Source: Sporosarcina sp. FSL K6-1522 (GTDB lineage: Bacteria > Bacillota > Bacilli > Bacillales_A > Planococcaceae). From it: a stretch of DNA of 64,000 nucleotides. This document shows, one piece after another, positions 20,438 through 30,280 of this stretch. Numbering within the stretch: position 1 is the stretch's first letter; the number at the start of each line of letters is the position of its first letter. A model generated the notes under the pieces. That model did no database searches. It was given only the letters and a program-made list of their open reading frames with translations, and had not been told where the DNA came from. The stretch is from positions 1 through 64,000 of the forward strand of contig NZ_CP152019.1 of NCBI RefSeq assembly GCF_038622445.1, written 5' to 3'. The position numbers and the translations under genes were made by a program.

Positions 20438-20994
20438 CGGCCTTCGCCTGCCTTCACAATCGTTTCTTCGATCAATGCGCGGTTATCCTCTTCGGAAATT
20501 TCTTTTCCAAGTACTTTAGACGCTGCAAGGATAGAAAGGGATACGAATTCCTCACGTACTGCTGCAACAGCTTTTTCTTTCTCTGTCGCAATTTCAAGCG
20601 TTGCCGCTTCTTTCATACGGTTAACTTCTGAACGTGCTGCTGTAATTAGCTCTTCACGTTGTGTTTCACCTTGTTTACGAGCATTGTCAACAATCGACTG
20701 TGCATCATCACGTGCTTCTTTTAACAGGCTACGCTGTTCTTCAAGAAGTTTTTGTGATTCAAGACGACTTTTCTCAGCCGCATCGATGTCATTTGAAATC
20801 ATTTGAGCTCGTTGATCCATGATGCCCATAAGTGGTCCCCATGCAAACTTCTTCAGAAGCACCATGAGAATCGTGAAAAATACTACCGTTACGAGAATAT
20901 CACCTAGGTTAAGGCCATCTGGGTTGTTTAATTTTGCCAATCCACTAGCAGCTCCACCGTCTGCTGCCAATAGGGCGAAGGTATCCAAAAACAC
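20434..20994 (-). CDS. atpF: F1Fo ATP synthase subunit b
   Basis: Peripheral stalk of Fo, 186 aa. One transmembrane helix (about 29-48, LGDILVTVVFFTILMVLLKKFAW with the GPLMGIMDQR border) is followed by a long charged coiled coil. The start is GTG at 20994 with AAGGGAGTG upstream. It is separated from atpE by a 137-base gap that contains a hairpin. Confidence 0.96.
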   Translation of the reverse strand: MFLDTFALLAADGGAASGLAKLNNPDGLNLGDILVTVVFFTILMVLLKKFAWGPLMGIMDQRAQMISNDIDAAEKSRLESQKLLEEQRSLLKEARDDAQSIVDNARKQGETQREELITAARSEVNRMKEAATLEIATEKEKAVAAVREEFVSLSILAASKVLGKEISEEDNRALIEETIVKAGEGR

Positions 20995-21065
20995 GATTGT
21001 TTCACTCCCTTCAAGAGCTTATATCTCTTTATTAAATATAGATATTTTATTCATTTACATAAAGG

Positions 21066-21101
21066 AATGGCGAAGGACTACATCTCACGTTCTTCGCCAT
21101 T
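21066..21101 (-). promoter_or_regulatory. Intercistronic hairpin between atpE and atpF
   Basis: AATGGCGAAG and CTTCGCCATT are perfect 10-base arms around a 16-base loop. The gene strand continues CCTTTATG, a weak T run. It could be a partial terminator or an RNA processing/stability element that raises c-subunit output. Confidence 0.6.
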
Positions 21102-21131
21102 GAATGTCAGTACCTTGGTTCGTGCTACTTA

Positions 21132-21368
<237 letters not shown>

Positions 21369-21421
21369 CTAAAATTTCCTGTTTTTTTGTTTGTTCACCC
21401 GGTTATCCGGGCATTATATGC

Positions 21422-22177
<756 letters not shown>

Positions 22178-22236
22178 TTAAGTCAAATTTTTTCGTATCG
22201 CTCCACATTTGTGAACAGCTCTACTGGCGAAAAAAC

Positions 22237-22608
22237 TTATTGATGTCTTACGTGGTATATGATCCTCTCCACTAGTAGGAGAATGTAAGGTATCGCAAAA
22301 CCGATAACCGTACCGATCAGGTCGAAATGTTCTGGCATCGCGGTCGCAATTGCAGCCGCAGCGACACCAGATGCGAAACGTAACGCAGTCCCAAGCGATA
22401 AACTGTGTTTCCCCTCCACAAACTTCTGCTCTGTCTTTTCCATTTTACGGACAAGAATCCAGAAATTATACAATCCAAACAGAGATCCGAGTATTAAACC
22501 TGCGAAAACTGTCTTAAAATCAGTAAATCCCCATCCTAGGACAAACAATGCTAGACAAAAAAAGAGAGCCTTCTTTTGTATGTTATAAATTTCTTGCAAG
22601 GTTTGCAT
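22237..22608 (-). CDS. atpI: ATP synthase accessory protein I
   Basis: Membrane protein of 123 aa with four hydrophobic segments. First gene of the operon, as expected; AtpI proteins assist c-ring assembly and/or Mg2+ handling. AGGAG lies ten bases before the ATG. A perfect inverted repeat lies 44 bases upstream (22652-22678). Confidence 0.88.
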   Translation of the reverse strand: MQTLQEIYNIQKKALFFCLALFVLGWGFTDFKTVFAGLILGSLFGLYNFWILVRKMEKTEQKFVEGKHSLSLGTALRFASGVAAAAIATAMPEHFDLIGTVIGFAIPYILLLVERIIYHVRHQ

Positions 22609-22651
22609 GGTAGGTTATTCTCCTGACTCGTATTTTAGGATTGTACGGCGC

Positions 22652-22678
22652 ATTGTAACTACGTTTGCAGTTACAATC
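22652..22678. promoter_or_regulatory. Inverted repeat upstream of atpI
   Basis: ATTGTAACT and AGTTACAAT are perfect 9-base arms around a 9-base spacer. This may be an operator or a leader hairpin of the atp operon. The rest of 22679-23095 is AT-rich with no gene I can support. Confidence 0.5.
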
Positions 22679-23095
22679 TATAACACACGGAAAAGCGGGG
22701 GGTTCTCGTTTCACTGCCTAGCCAAATAAGGGCAAAGACTTCGAAATGGATAGAACCTATAAGTTGTGCAAGTAGCGTCGAATGGCAGGAAATTCGGCAA
22801 ATAATGCGATTGCGATGATCCTAAATTGTCTTTAATCGACAAATGGAGCATCCCTACATTTTCAACGTAAAAAGATAAGACGATAGCAATATCTTAACAC
22901 GACAGATGTAGTGCTGTTTCAATTATACGAAAAACCCCTATCATTCTTATCCTTTGTAAGCATACAATAGGCTAAAAATGATGTCAATTGATTCCCGTGA
23001 AATTCTTCACAAACTCTGGGATTTGTCAAACAATCGACAAAATTAAGTTGCAAAAAGCAATAAGGGATTTCCCTAAATATAATTTACCATTTGTT

Positions 23096-23130
23096 AAAAC
23101 GAGACGACCCCCTAGTTGCGGTCGTCTCGC
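23096..23130 (-). terminator. Terminator of the epimerase gene
   Basis: CGAGACGACC pairs with GGTCGTCTCG, and TTTT follows on the gene strand. Confidence 0.85.
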
Positions 23131-23174
23131 TTACACTTGCTTTACCTGATTTCAGATAAAGCCTCCGGACGCAA

Positions 23175-24308
23175 TCACGCCTGGACGCGATTGATCGTTG
23201 AAAGATATTCTTTTAATGCTTCTACAATACGTTCAGAGGCATGTCCGTCACCATATGGGTTGGATGCTTTCGCCATTCTTGCATACTCTGCTTCGTCTGT
23301 GAGCAGTGTATCTGTCAAATCGAATATTGTATCCTCGTCTGTACCCGCAAGTTTTAGCGTGCCTGCTTCAATACCTTCTGGACGTTCGGTTGTATCACGC
23401 AATACAATCACTGGTTTACCAAGTGATGGTGCTTCTTCTTGAATCCCGCCTGAATCGGTCAAGATGATATGCGAACGTGCCGCAAAGTTATGGAAATCGA
23501 GCACTTCTAGTGGTTCAATTAACTGTACACGACTGTTGTCTCCAAGAAGTTCATCTGCTACTTCACGAACAGCTGGATTCATATGCACTGGGTAAATCAC
23601 TTGAATGTCATCATGTTTAGCAAGCAAACGATTGATGGCACGGAACATATTGCGCATTGGCTCGCCGAGATTTTCACGACGATGTGCCGTCAATAAGATG
23701 AGGCGATCTGTTCCGATGTTATCTAGCACAGGGTGCGAATACTCTTCGCGCACAGTCGTTTGCAGTGCATCAATCGCTGTATTTCCCGTTACATAGATGC
23801 GGTCTTGCTTTTTACCTTCATCTAATAAATTACGCGCTGATTTTTCTGTTGGTGAAAAATGAAGGTCCGCGATAACCCCTGTCATTTGACGGTTCATCTC
23901 TTCCGGATATGGAGAGTATTTATCCCACGTGCGAAGGCCCGCTTCGACGTGTCCAACTGCAATTTGGTTGTAGAATGCCGCAAGACTACCGATGAAAGTT
24001 GTCGATGTATCGCCATGAACAAGCACGATGTCCGGTTGTGCTTCTTTCATAATCTTGTCGAGCCCTTCTAGCCCACGTGTTGCAACGTCTATCAGTGTTT
24101 GGCGATCTTTCATGATATTCAAATCATAATCTGGCGTGATGCCGAATGTCTCAAGCACTTGGTCCAGCATTTGGCGATGCTGTGCCGTCACGGTTACGAT
24201 CGATTCAATGTCATCCTCATGTTTTTGTAGTTCTAGTACAAGCGGTGCCATTTTAATCGCTTCTGGCCGCGTGCCAAAAATCGTCATCACTTTCCATTTC
24301 TTCTTCAA
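23175..24308 (-). CDS. mnaA: UDP-N-acetylglucosamine 2-epimerase (non-hydrolysing)
   Basis: Interconverts UDP-GlcNAc and UDP-ManNAc for teichoic acid linkage units and other wall or capsule polymers. The 377-aa GT-B fold protein has FGTRPEAIKMAPLV, VHGDTSTTFIGSLAAFY, HVEAGLRTWDKYSPYPEE, LTAHRRENLGEP and TDSGGIQEEAPSLGKPV. The likely start is TTG at 24308 with GGAAGG nine bases upstream, giving LKKKWKVMTIFGT, which aligns with B. subtilis MnaA. Longer in-frame starts overlap upp. It lies 19 bases downstream of upp, so the two form one transcript. Confidence 0.92.
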   Translation of the reverse strand: MKKKWKVMTIFGTRPEAIKMAPLVLELQKHEDDIESIVTVTAQHRQMLDQVLETFGITPDYDLNIMKDRQTLIDVATRGLEGLDKIMKEAQPDIVLVHGDTSTTFIGSLAAFYNQIAVGHVEAGLRTWDKYSPYPEEMNRQMTGVIADLHFSPTEKSARNLLDEGKKQDRIYVTGNTAIDALQTTVREEYSHPVLDNIGTDRLILLTAHRRENLGEPMRNMFRAINRLLAKHDDIQVIYPVHMNPAVREVADELLGDNSRVQLIEPLEVLDFHNFAARSHIILTDSGGIQEEAPSLGKPVIVLRDTTERPEGIEAGTLKLAGTDEDTIFDLTDTLLTDEAEYARMAKASNPYGDGHASERIVEALKEYLSTINRVQA

Positions 24309-24327
24309 ATCATCCACGCCTTCCGTA

Positions 24328-24957
24328 TCATTTTGTTCCGAACAAACGGTCACCAGCGTCACCGAGTCCCGGTACGATATAGCCTTTTTCGTCTAATTTT
24401 TCATCAAGCGCCGCGATATATACGTCCACATCAGGATGCGCTTCTGTCAATGCTTTCACGCCTTCTGGAGCCGCGATTAAACACATGAATTTAATGTTTT
24501 TCGCGCCACGGCTTTTCAAGGATTCAACTGCTGCAATGGCAGATCCACCTGTTGCAAGCATTGGGTCCACGAGGATAAAGTCGCGAACTGCTACATCAGA
24601 AGGTAGCTTCACATAATATTCTACCGGTTGCAATGTTTCTGGGTCACGGTACAATCCAACATGCCCTACTTTTGCTGCTGGGATTAAGTTCAGAATGCCA
24701 TCTACCATCCCGATACCTGCACGTAAAATTGGTACGATACCCAATTTTTTCCCTGCAAGCACATTCGATTTCGCTGTGCATACTGGTGTTTGTACTTCTA
24801 CCTCTTGAAGGGGGAGTTCGCGTGTAATTTCGTAAGCCATCAACGTGGCAACTTCGTCTACAAGCTCGCGGAACTCCTTTGTTCCCGTGTTTATATCACG
24901 TATATACGTTAGTTTGTGCTGGATGAGTGGGTGGTCAAATACATGTATTTTAGGCAT
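24328..24957 (-). CDS. upp: Uracil phosphoribosyltransferase
   Basis: Salvages uracil with PRPP to UMP, 209 aa. The PRPP-binding motif is [14 protein letters not shown], with the uracil-binding C-terminus [21 protein letters not shown] lies upstream of the ATG. Between glyA and mnaA, as in related Bacilli. Confidence 0.96.
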   Translation of the reverse strand: MPKIHVFDHPLIQHKLTYIRDINTGTKEFRELVDEVATLMAYEITRELPLQEVEVQTPVCTAKSNVLAGKKLGIVPILRAGIGMVDGILNLIPAAKVGHVGLYRDPETLQPVEYYVKLPSDVAVRDFILVDPMLATGGSAIAAVESLKSRGAKNIKFMCLIAAPEGVKALTEAHPDVDVYIAALDEKLDEKGYIVPGLGDAGDRLFGTK

Positions 24958-25119
24958 TCATCATCGCTCCTTTTTAAAATGTCTTGTCTATTATAACAGA
25001 AAGCTACATTATTCTGCACAATGATAAAGTGCTATTACGGATGTTCTTTTATGTCGAATATTGTGTCGATTGTTATTAAGCTGAGATTGAGTGTGTGTTT
25101 TTGTAGTGCTGGTGCGGCT

Positions 25120-25245
25120 TTGCGCGGTTCGTGCTCCGGATTGCGCGGTCTGACGGCCACTTTGCGCGGTTCGTACTCTGGATTACGCGGTCTGATGGCC
25201 ACTTTGCGCGGTTCGTGCTCCGGATTGCGCGGTGCTCATTTTTCA
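25120..25245 (+). repeat. 21-bp tandem array, copy 5 (six units)
   Basis: Units at 25120, 25141, 25162, 25183, 25204 and 25225, alternating a CTCCGG-tail type with a GGCCAC-tail type (42-bp dimer). It lies between the upp promoter side and the glyA terminator, antisense to glyA. The rest of 24958-25119 shows only AT-rich promoter-like DNA. Confidence 0.92.
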
Positions 25246-25263
25246 TGAACCCACCACAACACT

Positions 25264-25304
25264 CAAAAAAACAAGCCGCTATCCAAGGATGGCGACTTGT
25301 TTGA
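25264..25304 (-). terminator. Terminator of glyA
   Basis: AAACAAGTCGCCATCC pairs with GGATAGCGGCTTGTTT and is followed by TTTTTGAG on the gene strand. Confidence 0.9.
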
Positions 25305-25308
25305 GTGA

Positions 25309-26562
25309 TTATGCGTATAGTGGGAACTTGTCTGTTAGTGCAGTTACGCGCTCTCTTGCTTCTTTTTTCACGTCTTCGTCTTCGTGGTTTTTCAGAAGCT
25401 TCGCGATGATTGCTGCAACTTCTTTCATTTCTTCTTCCTTAAAGCCTCTTGTTGTCACTGCTGGTGTACCGATGCGGATACCAGATGTCACGAATGGGCT
25501 TTCTGTATCGTATGGAATAGTGTTTTTGTTAACCGTGATGCCGACTTCATCCAACACATGCTCTGCGATTTTACCTGTGATACCAAGTGAACGTAGGTTC
25601 AATAGCACGAGGTGGTTGTCTGTGCCGCCAGAAACGATGTCAACGCCTTCAGCTACAAGTGCTTCACCGAATGCTTTCGCATTGCTCTTCACTTGTTGAA
25701 TATACGTTTTGAATTCTGGTTTAAGTGCTTCACCGAACGCCACTGCTTTTGCAGAGATGACGTGCATTAGTGGTCCACCTTGAACGCCAGGGAAAATCGA
25801 TTTGTCGAGCTTACGGCCGAATTCTTCAGCGAACTCTTCATTCACAAGGATCAGTCCACCACGTGGTCCGCGCAATGTTTTATGTGTTGTTGATGTTACA
25901 AAGTGTGCGTGTGGCACTGGGTTTGGATGTTCGCCAACAGCGACAAGTCCAGCGATGTGTGCCATGTCTACGAATAAGTACGCGCCAACTTCGTCTGCAA
26001 TTTCACGGAACTTCGCGAAATCAATTTCACGTGGGTATGCACTTGCACCCGCAACGATCATTTTAGGCTTATGCTCAAGCGCTTTTTGACGAACGTCTTC
26101 GTAATCGATGCGCTCGTCTTCTTGGCTCACACCGTAATCGACGAAGTTGTACAGTTGTCCAGAGAAGTTCACCGGGCTTCCGTGTGTCAAGTGACCACCA
26201 TGGGAAAGATTCATGCCCAGAACAGTGTCGCCTGGTTTAAGAACTGTGAAGTATACAGCCATGTTCGCTTGTGCACCTGAGTGCGGCTGAACGTTGGCAT
26301 ACGCTGCACCGAAAATTTCTTTCAGACGATCACGTGCGATGTTTTCAACGACATCGACGTGTTCACAACCGCCGTAGTAGCGTTTGCCTGGATAGCCTTC
26401 TGCATATTTGTTCGTCAAATAAGAGCCTTGTGCTTCCATAACCGCTTCTGTTACAAAGTTTTCAGATGCGATCAATTCGATATTCGAATTCTGACGATTT
26501 TTCTCCGCCATAATCGCTTCATATACTGCTACATCTTCACGCTTTACATTTGTCAAATCCAT
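25309..26562 (-). CDS. glyA: Serine hydroxymethyltransferase
   Basis: PLP enzyme interconverting serine and glycine with tetrahydrofolate; the main one-carbon source. The 417-aa protein shows [41 protein letters not shown] and the PLP lysine in [20 protein letters not shown] lies upstream of the ATG. It starts four bases after the ywlG-like stop, so they are co-transcribed. Confidence 0.97.
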   Translation of the reverse strand: MDLTNVKREDVAVYEAIMAEKNRQNSNIELIASENFVTEAVMEAQGSYLTNKYAEGYPGKRYYGGCEHVDVVENIARDRLKEIFGAAYANVQPHSGAQANMAVYFTVLKPGDTVLGMNLSHGGHLTHGSPVNFSGQLYNFVDYGVSQEDERIDYEDVRQKALEHKPKMIVAGASAYPREIDFAKFREIADEVGAYLFVDMAHIAGLVAVGEHPNPVPHAHFVTSTTHKTLRGPRGGLILVNEEFAEEFGRKLDKSIFPGVQGGPLMHVISAKAVAFGEALKPEFKTYIQQVKSNAKAFGEALVAEGVDIVSGGTDNHLVLLNLRSLGITGKIAEHVLDEVGITVNKNTIPYDTESPFVTSGIRIGTPAVTTRGFKEEEMKEVAAIIAKLLKNHEDEDVKKEARERVTALTDKFPLYA

Positions 26563-26566
26563 GTTC

Positions 26567-27130
26567 TCATTCCCCTTCTTCTTCTATTTTATAAACTGCA
26601 CGTTCTCCGCCGATGCGTTTCGGGCGTGTTGTGGCTACCGTAACAACTGCATCGCCAATTTTGCTAATGGACGTTCGGATTGGGACAGCGACTGCTTTCA
26701 AATGCATCCCAATCAACGTTTGTCCGATGTCGATGCCTGCACTTGCGCAAATCGTTTCGACAACTACAGGGTCATCCATATGACGATATGCATAGGCAGA
26801 CATTGAGCCGCCTGCATGTGCGACTGGAATAACCAATACGGGATCAAGATTGAACTTTTCTGCTGCACGACGCTCGATTGTCAATGCTCGGTTAATATGT
26901 TCGCATCCTTGAAAAGCAAGGAACAGCTTATGCTGGTCTGCAAAATCCTTTAGTGCGCCAAATAGCGTTTCACCAATTTCAAGTGCGCCTGCTGTACCAA
27001 TTCGCTTGCCTGCGATTTCGGATGTCGAACAACCGACGACGAACAATGTACCTGGAACAAGACGTGCTTGTTCTGCCATTTCCGATAACAGTTGTTCAAG
27101 TTGAAGCTTCCATAATTTCAAAGCATCCAC
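26567..27130 (-). CDS. ywlG: DUF436 / TIGR01440 family protein (YwlG-like)
   Basis: Protein of 187 aa from a conserved Firmicutes family of unknown function. Visible conserved stretches are [33 protein letters not shown] and [14 protein letters not shown]. The GTG at 27130 has AAGGCGG eight bases upstream; another GTG at 27139 directly abuts the ribosome-binding site. Always near rpiB and glyA in Bacilli, which suggests a housekeeping role, but no activity can be read from the sequence. Confidence 0.82.
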   Translation of the reverse strand: MDALKLWKLQLEQLLSEMAEQARLVPGTLFVVGCSTSEIAGKRIGTAGALEIGETLFGALKDFADQHKLFLAFQGCEHINRALTIERRAAEKFNLDPVLVIPVAHAGGSMSAYAYRHMDDPVVVETICASAGIDIGQTLIGMHLKAVAVPIRTSISKIGDAVVTVATTRPKRIGGERAVYKIEEEGE

Positions 27131-27184
27131 TTTTTCCACCGCCTTTTCTGTTTGTTACTTCTGAGCGGTGCCGTTTCGTTGTCG

Positions 27185-27245
27185 CTCTAAAGCGGTGCCA
27201 ACTGCTGCCACAATTCGAAAGGCACGAATGGTGTCAGTAACTGGC
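27185..27245. repeat. Dispersed repeat fragment shared with 42.92 kb
   Basis: The minus strand reads GACACCATTCGTGC followed by TTTCGAATTGTGG. The plus strand at about 42917 has the same stretch with 25 of 28 bases identical. It occupies the rpiB-ywlG spacer. Confidence 0.6.
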
Positions 27246-27280
27246 GCCGGATGCCCTAAGGCACTTGCGTTTTTCTTCAG

Positions 27281-27718
27281 TTAGTCCTCGAGTTCCATTA
27301 GTTTCCCAATTCGGCGTTCGTGGCGACCGCCTTCGAACTCGGTTTTCAACCACGTTGCAACGATTTCCCTTGCATGTCCTGGACCAATGACGCGTTCCCC
27401 CATTGCAAGGACATTGGAATCGTTATGTTCTCTAGTTGCTTTTGCGCTGAAGACGTCATGAACGAGCGCACAACGAATCCCTTTTACTTTATTTGCCGCA
27501 ATAGACATGCCGATGCCTGTTCCACAAATCACGATCCCACGATCAAAATTCCCTGATGCAACGCCGTTGGCAACGGGTGTCGCAAAATCTGGGTAATCGA
27601 CTGAGGCATCTGAATCTGGACCAAAATCGACATATTCCATGCCAAGTTCCGCTAGCAACTGAATAATTTCACGACGGAGGTTGTTCCCGCCATGATCTGA
27701 AGAAATTGCAATTTTCAC
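27281..27718 (-). CDS. rpiB: Ribose-5-phosphate isomerase B
   Basis: Interconverts ribose 5-phosphate and ribulose 5-phosphate in the pentose phosphate pathway, 145 aa. Motifs: ISSDHGGNNLRREI, YPDFATPVANGVASG, GIVICGTGIGMSIAANK (active-site Cys) and REHNDSNVLAMGERVIG. The start is GTG with GAGGG upstream. B. subtilis ywlF occupies the same slot. Confidence 0.94.
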   Translation of the reverse strand: MKIAISSDHGGNNLRREIIQLLAELGMEYVDFGPDSDASVDYPDFATPVANGVASGNFDRGIVICGTGIGMSIAANKVKGIRCALVHDVFSAKATREHNDSNVLAMGERVIGPGHAREIVATWLKTEFEGGRHERRIGKLMELED

Positions 27719-27767
27719 GGTGTCCCTCTTTTCTTAATTTACTCACAACTCATTCTATCATTTTTCT

Positions 27768-27808
27768 ACAAAAAAACACAGCCCCTATAAAAAAGGTGCT
27801 GTGTTTAG
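27768..27808 (-). terminator. Terminator downstream of the chemoreceptor gene
   Basis: AAACACAGC pairs with GCTGTGTTT, followed by TTTTTTTG on the gene strand; about 105 bases after the stop. Confidence 0.85.
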
Positions 27809-27912
27809 TATGACATAAATAATATTACCTTAACAGTGCTATGCACAAGACTCCTTGATAAAAACCAACAAATGCTGTTTCTTTGAAGTCGTCATATTTA
27901 GGTTTTCATCTC

Positions 27913-29208
27913 TTATTTCGATTGATCAAATAGGCTAATAACCTCATACAGCTGCTCAGATTGCTTTTTCAGTTCGACTGCCATCTCATCGACTTGTTCA
28001 ATTGAGCGTACTTGCTCTTCGGTTGCAGCTCCAACTTCCTGCGCACCCGCAGACGTTTCCTCTGCAATCGCCGCAACTTCTTGTGACTGACTTGCTGTCG
28101 TTTCAATGTTCGCTAGCTGACGCTCCACAAATTTTGTAATTTCAACGACCGAATCCGCCATGCTATTCACCTTGGAAGTCATCGCTTCCACATTGCTCGT
28201 CGTTTCATTGGCACGGTCCGCTTCGCTTGCTGCTGTTTTTACCTGTTGCTCCATCTCTTTAACAACTTTCGAGACATCCGTCTGAATCGTCGCCACAAGA
28301 CCCGAAATTCCTTGTACCGCCTTGGCACTTTCATCTGCTAAAACACGCACTTCTTCCGCAACGACGGCGAAGCCTTTACCATGTTCACCCGCGCGCGCCG
28401 CTTCAATCGATGCATTGAGCGCTAGCAAATTGGTCTGCGCAGCGATATTGCCAACTAACTGCACGATTTCTCCAATTTGTTGCGCATTGTGATCTAGCTG
28501 ACGAATGGTACCAAGTGACAGCTCGCTTTGTGTCGACATATTTCGTATCCCCTCAACCAATGTGCGAAATACATCCGTTGTGCGAACGAGCTCTTCTAGC
28601 ATTTCTTTAGAACGCGCGGAGGAATCTTCCGCTCGGTTGCTCACTTCAACTGCTAGTAAACGTACATCTTCAATCGCTTCTGCTGTTTCCTGAATCGCCA
28701 CCGCTGACTCTTCTGCTCCTGAGGAAATTTCCATAATGGTCGATGCTACTGCATCCGCTTGCTTGGCCGCTTCTCCTGTTTCCACAGATAAGTTGTCCAC
28801 TGTGCTTGCCGTCTTCTCAAAATTCGTCTCAATTTGCCCAACAATCGTGCGTAAATTAAGGACCAATTGTTGAAATGCTTCTGCAACAGAACGAATTTCG
28901 TCCGATGAATTCGGCAATTCAATGTCCGTTCCGATATTCCCTTCGGCCACTCGTATCGCCGCTTTTTCAAGTTTTTGTAGATGCTTCGTTAAAATTGTGC
29001 TGAATAACAACGCCAAAAATCCTGACCAAAATACACCTGCCGCATATGTAAGCAAGCCAAACCAAAACGGGTCAAAATTCGGAAAAAACTGTGGCTGTAC
29101 GATATTGATAAATATGCCACTCGTCGTATACGTGACAATAGCAAGTATTGTTACAAAGAAAACAATTTTTTTCTGTAAGCCGAATTTCTTTTCTCCAATT
29201 TTTCTCAT
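27913..29208 (-). CDS. Methyl-accepting chemotaxis protein without a large external sensor domain
   Basis: Chemoreceptor of 431 aa. Two transmembrane helices (about 14-37 and 46-71) are separated by only about ten residues (PQFFPNFDP), so there is no classical ligand-binding domain. A HAMP-like segment follows (about 72-125), then the MCP signalling domain, with its hairpin tip at [20 protein letters not shown] and [20 protein letters not shown]. Methylation-type helices flank the tip. The start overlaps the ywlE stop by four bases. It may sense through the membrane segments or the cytoplasm. Confidence 0.9.
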   Translation of the reverse strand: MRKIGEKKFGLQKKIVFFVTILAIVTYTTSGIFINIVQPQFFPNFDPFWFGLLTYAAGVFWSGFLALLFSTILTKHLQKLEKAAIRVAEGNIGTDIELPNSSDEIRSVAEAFQQLVLNLRTIVGQIETNFEKTASTVDNLSVETGEAAKQADAVASTIMEISSGAEESAVAIQETAEAIEDVRLLAVEVSNRAEDSSARSKEMLEELVRTTDVFRTLVEGIRNMSTQSELSLGTIRQLDHNAQQIGEIVQLVGNIAAQTNLLALNASIEAARAGEHGKGFAVVAEEVRVLADESAKAVQGISGLVATIQTDVSKVVKEMEQQVKTAASEADRANETTSNVEAMTSKVNSMADSVVEITKFVERQLANIETTASQSQEVAAIAEETSAGAQEVGAATEEQVRSIEQVDEMAVELKKQSEQLYEVISLFDQSK

Positions 29209-29651
29209 GCCTGTCCCTCCATCAATCGCTGTGCGAGCATGTCTATAATCCGTGTCAATTCATCAAACGTCTGCCGATATGTCGCTAGATCGCCGCCATA
29301 TGGATCATGGACATCACCACTTGCAGACGGTTGAACATATCCTTTTAATGTAAATATCTTCTGTTCCATTTCTGGATAGGCATAAAGAAGGGCTGCTTTA
29401 TGCGACTCTGTCATCGTCAAAACGAGGTCAGCCCATTGCAACTCTTCGCTCGAAACCGCCCTCGATACAGCCGTATACGGAAACTGCCCCTCTTCAATGA
29501 GCGTTTTCGCATTTGCCGAGATTGGCCAGCCGTCTCCCGCATGGATGCCCGCCGAGCGAACCGTCACATGCTCCATGCCTTTCGAGCGTAAAATTGCTTC
29601 TGCCATCGGGCTTCTACATGTGTTTCCTGTACATATGAAATAAATATTCAT
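29205..29651 (-). CDS. ywlE: Low-molecular-weight phosphatase, protein-arginine phosphatase type
   Basis: Protein of 148 aa. The P-loop CTGNTCRS begins at Cys7 and carries Thr at the position that, in B. subtilis YwlE, gives selectivity for phospho-arginine over phospho-tyrosine. The downstream general-acid Asp is in [12 protein letters not shown]. The AUG at 29651 follows AGGTG at seven bases. By homology it reverses McsB-type arginine phosphorylation of proteins. It is translationally coupled to a chemoreceptor gene. Confidence 0.9.
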   Translation of the reverse strand: MNIYFICTGNTCRSPMAEAILRSKGMEHVTVRSAGIHAGDGWPISANAKTLIEEGQFPYTAVSRAVSSEELQWADLVLTMTESHKAALLYAYPEMEQKIFTLKGYVQPSASGDVHDPYGGDLATYRQTFDELTRIIDMLAQRLMEGQA

Positions 29652-29707
29652 CAACATCACCTACTTTCAAGCGTAACCGATTGACCTAAATAAAGAAATA
29701 GATATTT

Positions 29708-30208
29708 CTAACGAAAACATGACATTATTCCCATCACTAGTAATGCAACCCCTGCAAATCGTCTTAGTTTACTACCATTTTTTACATTCCATCGCCCTTT
29801 CCATAACAGGACGATATAAGCGAAGAAGAAGGTAAATAAACCCGATGCTACAATGAAAAGGATTTTATTCATCTGAAGCATACCAAATGATACACTCACA
29901 GAGAAAGCATCAAGGCTTACAGCCAGCGCAATGACATACGGATGCATGGACTTGTCAGCAATCTCCGCATCATCATCTTGCAATAACATATGTATCCCCA
30001 TTAAAGAGAGGAACAGACCTGATAACACGCTGCTCCACGTTGAAAAAATATGTGCAGAAAACTCGCCTGCCCAAAATCCGAAAAACGGAAATAGCATATT
30101 GAGAAAAGCCGTCCACAGTGCCAATGCCAATCTCCCTCGTCGCACTTGCAAAAACGCAAACACAACAATCACGTCAATGGTCGTAATGCCCGCCGCAAAC
30201 AATTCCAC
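29708..30208 (-). CDS. mntP: MntP/YtaF-family membrane protein, putative manganese exporter
   Basis: Membrane protein of 166-167 aa with six hydrophobic segments in two repeats. The second repeat keeps the family motif LAVSLDAFSVSVSFGM. The first repeat is diverged: ITTIDVIVVF replaces the usual GMDAFxVS. Start codons TTG 30211 and GTG 30208 both fit GGAGGAGG upstream. That ribosome-binding site lies in the 3' arm of a terminator-like hairpin (30215-30266). B. subtilis ywlD-region synteny supports MntP. Transport of Mn2+ is inferred, and the first-repeat change lowers certainty. Confidence 0.72.
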   Translation of the reverse strand: MELFAAGITTIDVIVVFAFLQVRRGRLALALWTAFLNMLFPFFGFWAGEFSAHIFSTWSSVLSGLFLSLMGIHMLLQDDDAEIADKSMHPYVIALAVSLDAFSVSVSFGMLQMNKILFIVASGLFTFFFAYIVLLWKGRWNVKNGSKLRRFAGVALLVMGIMSCFR

Positions 30209-30214
30209 CAACCT

Positions 30215-30266
30215 AAAAACCTCCTCCGATACCGCACAATCCATCTTATGCGGCTACTGAGGAGGT
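30215..30266 (-). terminator. Terminator of tsaC whose 3' arm contains the mntP ribosome-binding site
   Basis: ACCTCCTC (complement of 30259-30266) pairs with GAGGAGGT (30219-30226), with an inner CCGCA/TGCGG stem, followed by TTTTTAGG. The GGAGGAGG arm is also the only ribosome-binding site for mntP. Confidence 0.7.
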
Positions 30267-30280
30267 CATACGTATTCTAT

